Positions 21,701 to 30,981 of a DNA stretch of 64,000 bases are shown here, one piece after another. The translations under genes were made by a program, and so were the position numbers. Under the pieces are notes generated by a model, which was not told where the DNA came from, made no database searches, and saw only the letters and a list, made by a program, of their open reading frames with translations. Every line of letters starts with the position of its first letter. Within the stretch, counting starts at the first letter, position 1. This DNA is from Isochrysis galbana (Eukaryota; Haptophyta; Isochrysidales; Isochrysidaceae): positions 2,524,555-2,588,554 of the forward strand of contig CM030937.1 in assembly GCA_018136815.1 (NCBI GenBank). Reading direction: 5' to 3'.

Positions 21701-24411
21701 CCAGCGGGGCCACCGTAATGAACCCCAAAGAATGAAATGCTCTCATGCCCATCTAGAGCATCAAGTGAAGCTGGTGGCACGTCCTCAGGAAAGGCGGAGG
21801 AGCTGCTACTACAGCATCCCACCCACGCTTGAGCGGTCCCACCCCGCGCTTCGTTCCTACGTCGAACTCCTCGGTATGGATGCATCCATCCCATCGTGCT
21901 CGTACGAAGACCACGAAGCATAAGCCTTGTTAGAGCGGCTGGGCTTTGGCCGCGGAGTTGACTTGCAGCTGGGAGCAGAGAAAGATTACGTGAAAGTGCT
22001 TTCCAGTTGCGCTTGTCGCCAATGAGATGAGGAGGGAGAATGCGCCTGATGGGTACCGGTGCAGACGTGGAGTGGTGGCACTCAACGGATATCATTTGCC
22101 AGCATGAGGATTCAGCACGCACGATGAGCGTGTGGATAGCGTTTCTATGGCGTAGGTTCGAGCCAATAACGCGGGGTGCAAAGTCGCATGCAAGCATGCA
22201 CAAGGAGTGGGGCTGAAATGCGCTCTACCTACAAATGGCTCGCAACCAGAGCGCTACCGTCTCTCCCCTGACGCCTCGGGCCAACAATTGGCTATAATGC
22301 TCCCGTGCTCGCCAATAGCTGCCCATATCTGTCGCTTGATGCTGTCGAGGCGCTGAAGCCAAGCCCGTCGAAGAAGCCTCCGCAGGCAAGGCTTTCTCAC
22401 CTGTCGCTTCTTTACGAGATAAGAGAAGGCCAGAGGCCGACCGACGAGGCTGTCCTATGCCTTGTCGAGGCGACGAGATGCCCGATGCGAGCATCCCGTC
22501 CGCGGCAGGCGTCTTACCTGGCAACAAGGCATTGATTGTTCTCCGCTCAAAATCACCCTCAACTATGAGATGGTTCGTGCATGTCCCTGGAGGTTTTCCA
22601 ACGCCAATGTATGATTGCGTACCTCTGTTACCGATGTCCGCGCCTGTCGGGTCAACGGCGATAATATCGGATGGGCCTGCAGATGTCCTCGCCTTCTCAT
22701 CGACGGCCTTGTCTCCTCCATTCGCCGATCGTGCGGAGCCGGGTGCTGTCGCTCCAACACTATTCGGGAAATGCGCGCGGAGAATCGAGTGAAAACTGCA
22801 CCTTTTGTATCGCCGCAACATTTGCTCCAACAGCTTCAATCCCTCAGGGGTGTGCAAGAAGCTCTGCGACCGGCGCGAATGGGCAATGGATGGCCGGCCC
22901 TTAAAACGCAGTCTTCTTAGCCGACCGCCCCTTGTCCCCCGTGGCTGAGGTTGGCTTGGTCTATCGTGAGATTCAGCCGCCTTGTTTGCAAGTGTGGAAC
23001 TAGGTCCAGCATTTTCTGTGGACGGCCGTCGTCCCCCCACTGCCATTCCGACGGTGGCCTCTCGTGGCCGATCCTGTTGCTCGCATGGCCCTAGCACTGC
23101 CTCTGCCTGATCACGGCGGAGTTGCTCATCTTGCCCCAAAATCTCAGTCACCAAGTTTCTGACCATGTCCGATGGTACTGCGGCTGCACTCGTCTTGTTA
23201 CCCCGGAGGGCAGCCGGTGCTCCACGCCAAGCAGCACTGGCGGCATGCAACGCATACGCGTGGTGAAGTGGAGGGGTGACCACGCTGGCCGGCTGGTTGC
23301 CAGGCAATAATGTCTTGCCGATAACCTGGTCTTTATCCCTTGCTTGATTGTCTCCGTTCGTCCGCCCACGCATGAGAGGATGCTTCAATGATGCCAGCCG
23401 CTTATTCGCTTGAGCAGGTCGATCCGTGGGTATCGTGCCGTGACTACTGCTACTCACACGGACATGTGAGCTACTGTCGGCCCTAGAGACTTCTCGAGGG
23501 CAAAGTGCATTGTCATCAGCTCCGCGCCTCTCGTTTGATGTCCCAGTGGCCAGTTTTGGAAGCTTGAGGATCGCAGCGTCGCCAAGATACTCCAACGATG
23601 GACGCCGCGGAAGTAGCGATCCTTCAGCCGCACGTCTCACCACGTCCTCGCCGAACATCGGCAAGCCGCGTCCTGCAGCCCCTTGGCCCTGACTTTTACG
23701 AGCCGCTTTCCGTTGAAAATTGGTCGCAAGGTGGAATGAGATTCCCGCCTCATCGATTGGAGGCTCCCTGTGACGCTTCTTTTGCTGACGGCGGCGCCAG
23801 ATGCTCAACCTCGCTTGCTTCTGACAGCTGCGTGACGATCCGGGGGCTGTTCCAGCCTGACTTCTGTCGCACATGCCGGCATGCTCGCCCGCGCTACTTG
23901 AGGGCGGCGGCTGCACACCCTCACATGGCAACATCATCATGGACGCCTCTGCTGTTGATCGATTCTTGGGCATAACCGATCGGCCTGGCGTGTGGAGAAG
24001 GACATTCGCGGTGGGAAGCAGCCCCGTCAGCTGTTGATATGAGTGATTCGGCAGCGGCGCTAGGATTGTGGTGGTGCAAAGCAGCTCCTCCATGGTTGCA
24101 GAGCCGATGCGCGCGCGCAGAAGCTCCCACTCGGGTCGCGTGAGCGCGTGGACAGCCGAGCTTGCGTAGACTGAGTTGTGGCCGCCCCCTTCCTCTGCCT
24201 GCCTATGACCGAGAGAAAGCGCGTTCTGTGGCTGGCGCACGCAGCGTGAGATTGCTCGCTGCACGACCACGTGCTGCGCCTCGGCCTCGGCCTCGGCCTC
24301 GTCCAACGGCTGGCGTGCTGACGGAACATCGAGACGGCCACCCCCTCCCTCCTCAAAGACGAGTGTCTCATGCAGCAGACGGCGGAGCGGCTTGGGGTCG
24401 TGCGGCAGCAT
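18766..24411 (-). CDS. TERT: telomerase reverse transcriptase
   Basis: Exons on the minus strand: about 22226-24411, 21205 to about 22224, 20505-20960 and 18766-20376. Introns at 20961-21204 and 20377-20504 have GT-AG ends and join in phase 0. In order I see a TEN-like segment (MEELLCTTTILAPLPNHSYQ), the TRBD CP motif (LLEQMLRRYKRCSFHSILRA), QFP-like FAPRVIGSN, motif T/1 (RFFWPRGVWLRMQRL), motif 2 (SRLRLLPKP), motif A with catalytic Asp (STDVTACFDTM), B' (YRQRNGIPQGSIAS), C (LLRLIDDSLCV) and E (FGWCGLLFNM). A long C-terminal extension follows. This combination is specific to TERT rather than retrotransposon RTs. It would copy the telomerase RNA template at chromosome ends. The ATG at 24411 avoids a leader translated from a G-rich tract. 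One in-frame stop at 22225-22227 separates the first two exon frames; a 45-bp in-phase GT-AG intron (22213-22257) would remove it. Confidence 0.93.
21009..21204. repeat. tandem duplication inside a TERT intron
   Basis: Two related units of about 102 bp, each starting gcggttgggc and containing tgcacaaa and gagtcc/gagccc-aag blocks, fill most of the intron at 20961-21204. Confidence 0.7.
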
Positions 24412-24589
24412 TGCTCTTCCTCTTCTTTTCTGGCAGCCGAGCGCACTCACCGACCCCGACCCCTCGCACCTGCCCCCAAACCACCCCAGGATATCCCGCC
24501 CCGCCCCCCACCCCCTGGTCCCCCTTTCTCTTTCCCCAGGCGCCCGCCCCTGCCCCCCAAGGCGAGGGGGGAGGGGCTGGGGAGGGGCA

Positions 24590-24725
24590 CAGAGAGAGAG
24601 GGGGGGAGGGAGAGGGAGGGAGGGAGGGGGGAGGGGAGGGGGGGGAGGGGGGGGGGGGGGGGGGAGAGAGGGAGGGAGGGAGGGAGGGAGGGAGGGAGGG
24701 AGGGAGGGAGGGAGAGAGGAGAGAG
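24590..24725. repeat. GGGA microsatellite upstream of TERT
   Basis: About 135 bp of gggagggaggg-type repeats, pyrimidine-rich on the TERT sense strand. It lies about 180 bp upstream of the probable start codon. Confidence 0.9.
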
Positions 24726-24965
24726 AGGCGCGCGGGAAACCCGACGGACTTTTTACTTCGTCCGTCGACATAATGTGGAGAGTTTTCTTGTAGGAGTGGC
24801 CCGCTCTCCCAGTTTAGGGGTGCCGTTAACCCTAGCACTTCCGTAATTGACGCGAATTTTAGGCGTTAGCATTTGGGCTAGCTCGCCCAACAGCCACAAT
24901 TTTTCTAGGCGGCCTGCTACAGACAGGATAGAATCTCTTAGGACGCATTGTTCTATGTGTGAGGT

Positions 24966-26365
24966 CAACTACTTTTATAAGTAGGAGGCCAATGGGGGCC
25001 TCGCGCCCCCCTCTCTCCATCGCAGACACCCCCTGGGTGGGCCTGCACAACCAACCTCAGCCCCTGCCTGCTGGCAGGGGCTGAGCTGACATCAAATCTG
25101 CCCAGACTCTCGCCGAGCGCGCGCCGCGAGCCGCACGCATTCGCCTGAACCGGCCCCTGATCGTACTGACCCACCCCCCCACCACTGAGCCACAGACCAA
25201 CAGGGCCGCCAGGAGGGCACCCAGGGCCAGCGAGGCGAGCGAGGGAGAGGCAGGAGAGGCCAGGGGCACTGCCCCAGCCTCCACTGCCCCCTGAGCTGCC
25301 CCAGCTGGCCCTCTGGGGGGCCCCGAGGGGCCCCCCAGAAGGGGGCCATGGCGCGCGCATGTAACCCCTGACAGAAAGATGCCATCTATTGTTGCAAGCT
25401 TTGCTGATGCAAACCATCTCAATCTAGATGGCAAGCTTTGCTGATGTGGCCAACCATCTATGACCAAGCATTTCGGGCGCGCAGCGCCCGAGCGCTACTA
25501 TAGGCGCGCGGCGCGCGCAGCACATACGGACGGCGGTATAGCTCGCCGGCCGACCGTTGCAATCTCTCATTGATAAATGTAAAGTGTTCAATACTTACAC
25601 ACAACAAGCAAGACGTGCTGCAATCAATTAGCCCACTCCCTTATCCCTTGCCACATATCCCCGAGCCACCGAACTCACAACTCACAGCGGGGGGGGGGGG
25701 GGGCAGGGATAGGGATAGGGAATAGGGACCCAGAGCACTATTTTGGGAACAAGCTTTCTATCGAGCTTTGGTGGACTCCAAAATCGACCATCTATGGACC
25801 AAGCTTTTGAGCAAGCTTTGCTGTAAATATCACCCATCTTTGAAAACAAGCTATCCCTGATTCTCAACCATCTTTCTGTCAGGGGTTACGCGCATGCGAC
25901 ACACGCCCGCAGGAGAGCGAAGAGAACGACGGGAAATAAACGACAAAAAAACGACGCGATCTGGCCCCCAAATAGGTAAGATAACCGCCCGTTTGCGATA
26001 TACTAACGGGTTGACACCCCGCGCGGCGGACAGACACCGCGAAAGAGCGGCAGCAGACGAAGAAGGGCCGCAGGGCGGGGGCCGAGACCCCCCGAGGACA
26101 CGATAAGATGGTTTCAAAGGGCGTTTACGCTTGTCTTCCACAGGAACACCCAACAACAGGTCTGCCCCAGCCCACCCCTTGCGTTTGGCCCGTCGTAGTG
26201 CACGCGCCCCCCCCCCTCCGATACCAAAGACAAAGGAATGAAGGGGGTAGTGTAAAGGGAGTGAGTGTTCTGGGGTATAGATAGGCGATGGCGTGAGTCG
26301 GTACCGTGAGTGCGTGGTCCTTTATAGCTAGCGGTAGTAGCCTGAATCTTCAGATGTTTTTTTTT
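24966..26365 (+). mobile_element. R2 retroposon, full length, carrying a MITE
   Basis: Flanked by an exact 17-bp target-site duplication (tgttctatgtgtgaggt) at 24949-24965 and 26366-26382. It begins caactacttttataagtagg and ends in oligo(T) at about 26356-26365. Without the inserted MITE and its duplicated site it is about 865 bp. No coding capacity is apparent. The 5' half shares the gcctcgcgccccc and gagaggcag...gaggccagg blocks with R1, so R1 and R2 are related families. Confidence 0.9.
25362..25888. mobile_element. hAT-like MITE (MITE1) nested in R2
   Basis: 527 bp with perfect 20-bp terminal inverted repeats (taacccctgacagaaagatg and its complement) and an 8-bp target-site duplication (cgcgcatg) at 25354-25361 and 25889-25896. 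The interior holds several subterminal copies of caagctttgctg and related aagctt motifs. It encodes no transposase. The 8-bp duplication points to the hAT superfamily. Confidence 0.9.
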
Positions 26366-26382
26366 TGTTCTATGTGTGAGGT

Positions 26383-26710
26383 ATCAATAAAAGTCCCGCA
26401 CCTGTTTATACAAGATAAGGATAAGTCGGGACCGAGTTCGCCACCTACCCGGGACACAAGTAGAGTACAGGAGGAAGGGAGGGAAAGATCACCGGGGGGG
26501 GGCGCGGGCCACCGGACCATATCTAAGCCCTTTACCCCTATCCCCCATCCCCCGCCTAGTAGTGTACGGGGGGAGCCGCCTGATGGCTGATGGCGGGGGG
26601 AAGGGCCGGGGGAGTGGGAGTGGGGGTGTAGAAAGTATCTTGCGTTAAAGTAGTGGTTCCATGGCGCACGTGCGGTAAGAATAAGAATATTATTTATATA
26701 TTATAAGGTC
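26383..26710 (+). mobile_element. 5'-truncated R1 retroposon
   Basis: From aagtcccgcacctgtttata through caccggggggg, gtagtgtacggggggagccg and gtagaaagta to agaatattatttatatatta, this matches the 3' 320 bp of R1. It starts immediately after the right target-site duplication of the R2 copy. No clear duplication of its own was found. Confidence 0.8.
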
Positions 26711-27140
26711 GGATAGTGAGACGCGGGCGGCGCCGACACGACTTGCCACTCGGGCCGGTCTTTGCCTCGCGTCGGCGGCAGCTGCCTCCTGCCTCCATGC
26801 ATGGCAGGGCAAGCTGCGAGAGGGGGCGAGCGCACCTCGTTGCTGGCCATCGCCATCGCTGCAGAGACAGAGACGCGGAGACGCAGAGACCGTTGTTGGG
26901 TTCGCGCGCCGACCTAATAGCCCCCCACTAGAGGAGAAGAAAAGTCGAGACTCAACAACCGACCTCAACAGCGCGACTTGCCAACTCGCCGCAGTTGAGT
27001 CAAAGTTGAGTCCCCGTTGAGTCGCTGCAAACCCCTCCCGATTTTAATCTTCCCCATAGAATTGGGGCCGTTTTAAGGAGTAGAAAGAAGAAGAGAAGAG
27101 AAGAAGAAAACAGGGTGCCCGGCTCGGCGCGCGGAGCTCG
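26711..27140. other. intergenic / upstream region
   Basis: No supported gene. Contains a cgcagagac-rich short repeat near 26865 and gttgagtc repeats near 26995-27025. Confidence 0.4.
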
Positions 27141-27149
27141 GGCGGACGG

Positions 27150-27153
27150 GGAG

Positions 27154-27188
<35 letters not shown>

Positions 27189-27315
27189 CGCTCGCTCGCT
27201 CGCTCGCTCGCTCCCTCCCTCCCTCCCTCCCTCCCTCGCTCGCTCCCTCCCTCCCTCCCTCCCTCGCTCCCTACCTCCCTCCCCCCCCCCCCCCCCCCCC
27301 TCTCTCTCTCTCTCT
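27150..27315. repeat. CT/CCCT microsatellite upstream of a methyltransferase gene
   Basis: (tc)n, then (gctc)n and (ccct)n blocks and a C-run of about 20. It lies about 135 bp before the start codon at 27449. Confidence 0.95.
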
Positions 27316-27448
27316 GCGCAAGGGGCGAGGGCTCTCTCTGCGCAAGGGGCGAGGGCAGGAGAGCGGGCGGACGAGTGGGGAGTGGGTGGGATCAGGGCGA
27401 GGCGCGTGGTTCGTTGCCGCCTGCACCGCCCCCTCCCTTCGCTCAGCC

Positions 27449-29058
27449 ATGCCATTGCTTCCTGCCTTCCTGCGCTCTCCAGCCGCCGCCCGCTCGCGCC
27501 ATGCAGCCGCAGACGCGCCCAAATACATCGCTCAGGCCATCGGCCGGCTGAAGCCCGAGACGCTGGTCTGTGCCGACGCGATCACCAACGCGCTGCTCGC
27601 GCAGCCGACGAAACTGCATAACGCCGGCTCGGCCGGCACGAGGAGGGAGGCATTCGCCAATCTTGCGCGCTCCTTTGCAGACGAGACGGCAAGCTTGCCC
27701 GACAGCGAGGCGGAGCAGCTCGTCTCAGGCCTCCTAGTTGTCATGGCGGCAACAAACGGTGCGAACCACCATCTGAGACCGGCCGGGAATGAAAGCGTAT
27801 GAATCCGCCGAATCCGCCCTCCCTCCTTTTCATCGCGCTTGGTGCAGGTGTGTGGTCGGAGGAGTACCGGCGAGGCTCGCACGCGTTGTACATGAGTTTG
27901 ATGGGACGGAGATGGGCAGACACAGGGGCCAATGCCCTGGCTCATCGTGCACGCTTGCACGACCCATCATGGCTGCCTTCACATGCTGAGCTGAGCGAAA
28001 TGATGGGCCTTCGCACAGCCGCCGACGGCTTTGGCGGAATGGGCGGGTGGGTGGAGCCTCCTCCTCCCCGCACACGCAATGTGCTGCGCTCATCGCTGTG
28101 GTCGGAATTCATTGCCACCAAAGGCGACGTTGCCGCGGCAATGGGGAAGCTTTTGCCAGTGGAAGAGATGTTCGGGCGTCTTGATCCACTCGCGCATAAG
28201 ACATTCACCTTTTTGCACTGGTTCTCTGAGTCAAATGGTTACTGCCAGCTTCTCTCGTAAGTGGCTGATGTGTGTTGCTAGAGGCATTTGGCGTCATCAT
28301 ATAGCGGCAGATTTGCTGACTTCCCATGATTTGAGTACTATCACCCTTCCACTCAGACCGTCCCTTGCCCGAATCGCAGGCATGAGAACGTGTCAGCGCT
28401 CGGTAAGCTGCTCCATGAGCTCGCAGGGCCGGGTGGCACCGTGCTGGAAGTGGGCGCGGGAAATGGGCGCTTGTCTCACTTCCTCAATAGATCCCCAGGT
28501 GGGGCACTGGCGGGCAGCGTTATCGCGACCGACATTTTCGGCGCCGACGGCTTCATTGGGAGCTTCGGGGGCGAACCATCATCCGCCGATAGGGTCGGGG
28601 TTGGAGCCGGGTTCAACGGCGGGCCATTAATCGCCACGGAGAAAATCTCACAAGACGCAGCGGTGGAGAAGTATGCTCCGAGGGTTGTCGTGTGCTCGTG
28701 GATGCCCGAAGAGGATTGGACGGCAACCTGGCGTTCCCACCCGTCCGTGCGCGCCTACGTGCTCATCGGCGAGGCCGACGGAGGCCAGAGCGGTCGGCCA
28801 TGGCCCACATGGGGCTTGCGGCCCTCTGAATGCTTCGGGATCCGGGAGGAGGATCTGGCCCCGCCGTCCTGGCTCGTTGGGGAAGAACCAGGTCTTGGGG
28901 AGATACCGCCCTTTGAAGTCGATGGGTGGCAGCGCCATGGTGCGGATGAGCCGCTGGTAGCCGAGGTGAACCGTTGGATGATCGGCCAAGGCGACATTGA
29001 CCATCGACTCGGGAACTCGACGCAAACGGTTGTATTCACACGTAATGGAGGTGCTTGA
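27449..29058 (+). CDS. class I SAM-dependent methyltransferase
   Basis: Three exons: 27449-27758, 27848-28256 and 28380-29058, with GT-AG introns of 89 and 123 bp (phases 1 and 2), giving 465 residues. Exon 3 has the SAM-binding glycine motif (VLEVGAGNGRLSHFL), followed by VIATDIFGAD (acidic end of strand 2) and VVVCSWMPEEDW (motif post II region). Later conserved-looking pieces are LIGEADGG and PWPTWG. The N-terminal 230 residues are helical with no known domain. The first residues (MPLLPAFLRSPAAARSRHAA) lack acids and may target a mitochondrion or plastid. The substrate cannot be read. Confidence 0.85.
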
Positions 29059-29285
29059 GCAAATTGCCATCGCTCCACATGATAGCCATCGATCGACATC
29101 GATCCAAATGCGTATGACACGCTCCAGCACTGTTTGCTGGCCGCGGCCAAATGTGAGTTGCGAGTGTGTGTGACAGTGAGCGCGTGAGCGCGAGAGCGGT
29201 GCACGTCACGGTGATGTGCCTGTATTGTGCCTGTCGGCTGTGGGCGCGGGTGGTATTCGCGGCCCCCCATCAGCTATCCGCTATT
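29059..29285. other. intergenic, no gene seen
   Basis: Downstream of the methyltransferase; only short GTGTG-rich and GCGAG-rich sequence. Confidence 0.4.
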
Positions 29286-29445
29286 CGACTAAAGCCGTTG
29301 ATAGTTTGAACTTATGGAGCATACCGCGACCGCTCCCGATACTCTAGGCCACCACTACCACCGCGTCCTACTAGGGACGCCCCACGCCGCCGGAAGCGGC
29401 TCGAGCAGGAGCCCGCCCATCCAGCGCCCATCAAAAACGGAAACC
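29286..29445 (+). mobile_element. R3 retroposon fragment
   Basis: The sequence gttgatagtttgaacttatg, then ccgcgaccgctcccga, gacgccccacgccgcc and gcccatccagc matches the 5' 160 bp of the R3 element at 42826, with scattered differences. Confidence 0.75.
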
Positions 29446-29454
29446 CCAGTTTAG

Positions 29455-29630
29455 GCGAGAAGCGCTCAATCACTATCACCCACAGCCCACAGCATGGAAA
29501 AGCGTTCAATCACCATCAGCCTACACGTGGAACGCGTTCAATCGCCATCACCCCCACGGCATGGAAAAGCCTTCAATCACCACCAGCCTACACATGGAAA
29601 AGCGTTCAATCGCCATCAACCTCCCGGAAG
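29455..29630 (+). repeat. minisatellite R4 array
   Basis: Four to five units of about 32-36 bp with consensus catggaaaagcgttcaatca then ccatcaccctacac. Related arrays or units lie at 49185-49305 and 2366-2403. Confidence 0.85.
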
Positions 29631-29811
29631 AGGCAAAGGAAGAGGGAAGGAAGATGCAAAAAAGGAAGAGGCGCAAATAAACCCCGTCACGAAACACCTA
29701 GGCGTCCCACAACTAGATTTCAGTCACACTGGGGGGAGTTCATCCATCCGATGAGGGTCCCCCCGTGAGAGTCACACTTTCACACACACATGATTGAGAC
29801 GATGGCTAAAA

Positions 29812-29950
29812 CTAATTTTTTTTTAATATTCTCGCCTCGCACGTGGCACTTGGTCGGCTATTCTCGTAGCCACGCCCCTTTCCCTTCCTCACCCTCACTC
29901 CCCGCCTTGCGGCAACTCCCCTCGTGCTCTACTTAGGGGTTCGGGTCATG
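29812..29950 (-). mobile_element. possible diverged R1-type 3' end
   Basis: On the minus strand this runs from gcacgaggggagttgccgc through ggggagtgagggtg to cgaggcgagaatatt, resembling the R1 3' end; the adjacent T-run on the plus strand is in the reverse sense. Similarity is weak. Confidence 0.35.
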
Positions 29951-30049
29951 TGGGGGATCCGAGCGGAGCGGGGTGCACCTGTCCTCAGCGGCGTGTTCTC
30001 AACTTCCTCCTATGCTGCTGAGTGGCCTGTTTATTATAAGATGCGTTGC

Positions 30050-30290
30050 AGGGTTTCGTCGTTGCTGTGTGCTACTGTGAGGCGGCTTGCCTTCATTTGG
30101 TCTCCTTTCCCTCCGGTTTCTTCCCCTCCCACGAGGAGTCTCACCCTACCATGAGCCCCCCCCGCGAGCACCCCGAAGGAGAGGCCGAGCAGCACCACGT
30201 ACGCGACGAGAACGGCGTCGCCTTGGCTCGGCATGAGGGCGCGTCCCGAGAGGGCCTGGTAGACGCCCACGCCGTCGACGCGTTGGTGCG
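30050..30290 (-). pseudogene. cytochrome b561-like fragment, copy 2
   Basis: The minus strand encodes VYQALSGRALMPSQGDAVLV, then AYVVLLGLSFGVLAGG, matching the last part of the copy at 62932-63282. It also shares the downstream ctcatggtagggtgaga and accaaatgaaggcaag sequence. The 5' part of the domain is absent. Confidence 0.75.
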
Positions 30291-30399
30291 TTGGTGCTTT
30301 GGCGACAGCGGCGTGTCCATGGGCACATCGCCCGTACTGGTACTGGCAGCCATGACGGCAAGAGTGGAGGGTAGTCGGCGCGCGCTCCATGCCCCTATC

Positions 30400-30980
30400 A
30401 TTTAAACGATAGTTGAACGGATACTATAACTATAAACTTAGTTGCGCCCTGTGCCTCTGCGTCATCTAGCCTAGCGCAACACCATCACCATCGCTCTCAA
30501 GGCATACCTAGGGCTAGGGTAGCGCCTGCGCACATAAACATTAAATGAACATTCAATTGGCGATTACTACAGGTTTAGTAATTAGTAATTGGTAATTGGA
30601 ACCAAAAAGAAGAAGCGATACAGATGAACGTCGATGACATATGTGATGTGATGTTGTAAAATATGTAGGTGCTGCTATCGCAAGGCACAATACATGCATG
30701 CTCTTGGCCACTACCACACCACACTGACCAACTGCATCAAAGCAAGACCCGAGCATCGATCGATGCGGCAGGTTGCCACCCGTCTAACCTGGACTTGGCT
30801 CTTCAATCTTGCTACTCCAAGGTCAAGGAGAAGGGGTAGGGGCTGACTATGGCAACATGATAGTGTTCCTGTCGCGATTGCAGTGTTGGCATCGCAGCCG
30901 ACCATCACCTGTTCTATTGTTGGCGGAAGTTCTCATGCACCATGACTCCATAGCCCTAATCGGTGCAGTGCGTCAACGAT
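30400..30980. other. AT-richer intergenic region
   Basis: Contains several attagtaattggtaattgg-type short repeats near 30580. No coding frame is supported. Confidence 0.45.
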
Positions 30981-30981
30981 C

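Noticed and set aside
22150-22185. tRNA-like ggttcgagcc sequence
   Set aside because: No cloverleaf arms can be drawn around it, and it lies within the TERT coding region. No tRNA, rRNA or CRISPR array was found anywhere in the window.
18766-22203. Reading the RT motifs as a retrotransposon
   Set aside because: The TRBD CP motif, T-like motif, WCGLL motif E and spliced structure fit TERT, and no endonuclease, RNase H or integrase is present.
24162-24846. Gly/Arg-rich plus frames over the TERT start
   Set aside because: They are translations of the GGGA microsatellite and TERT antisense.
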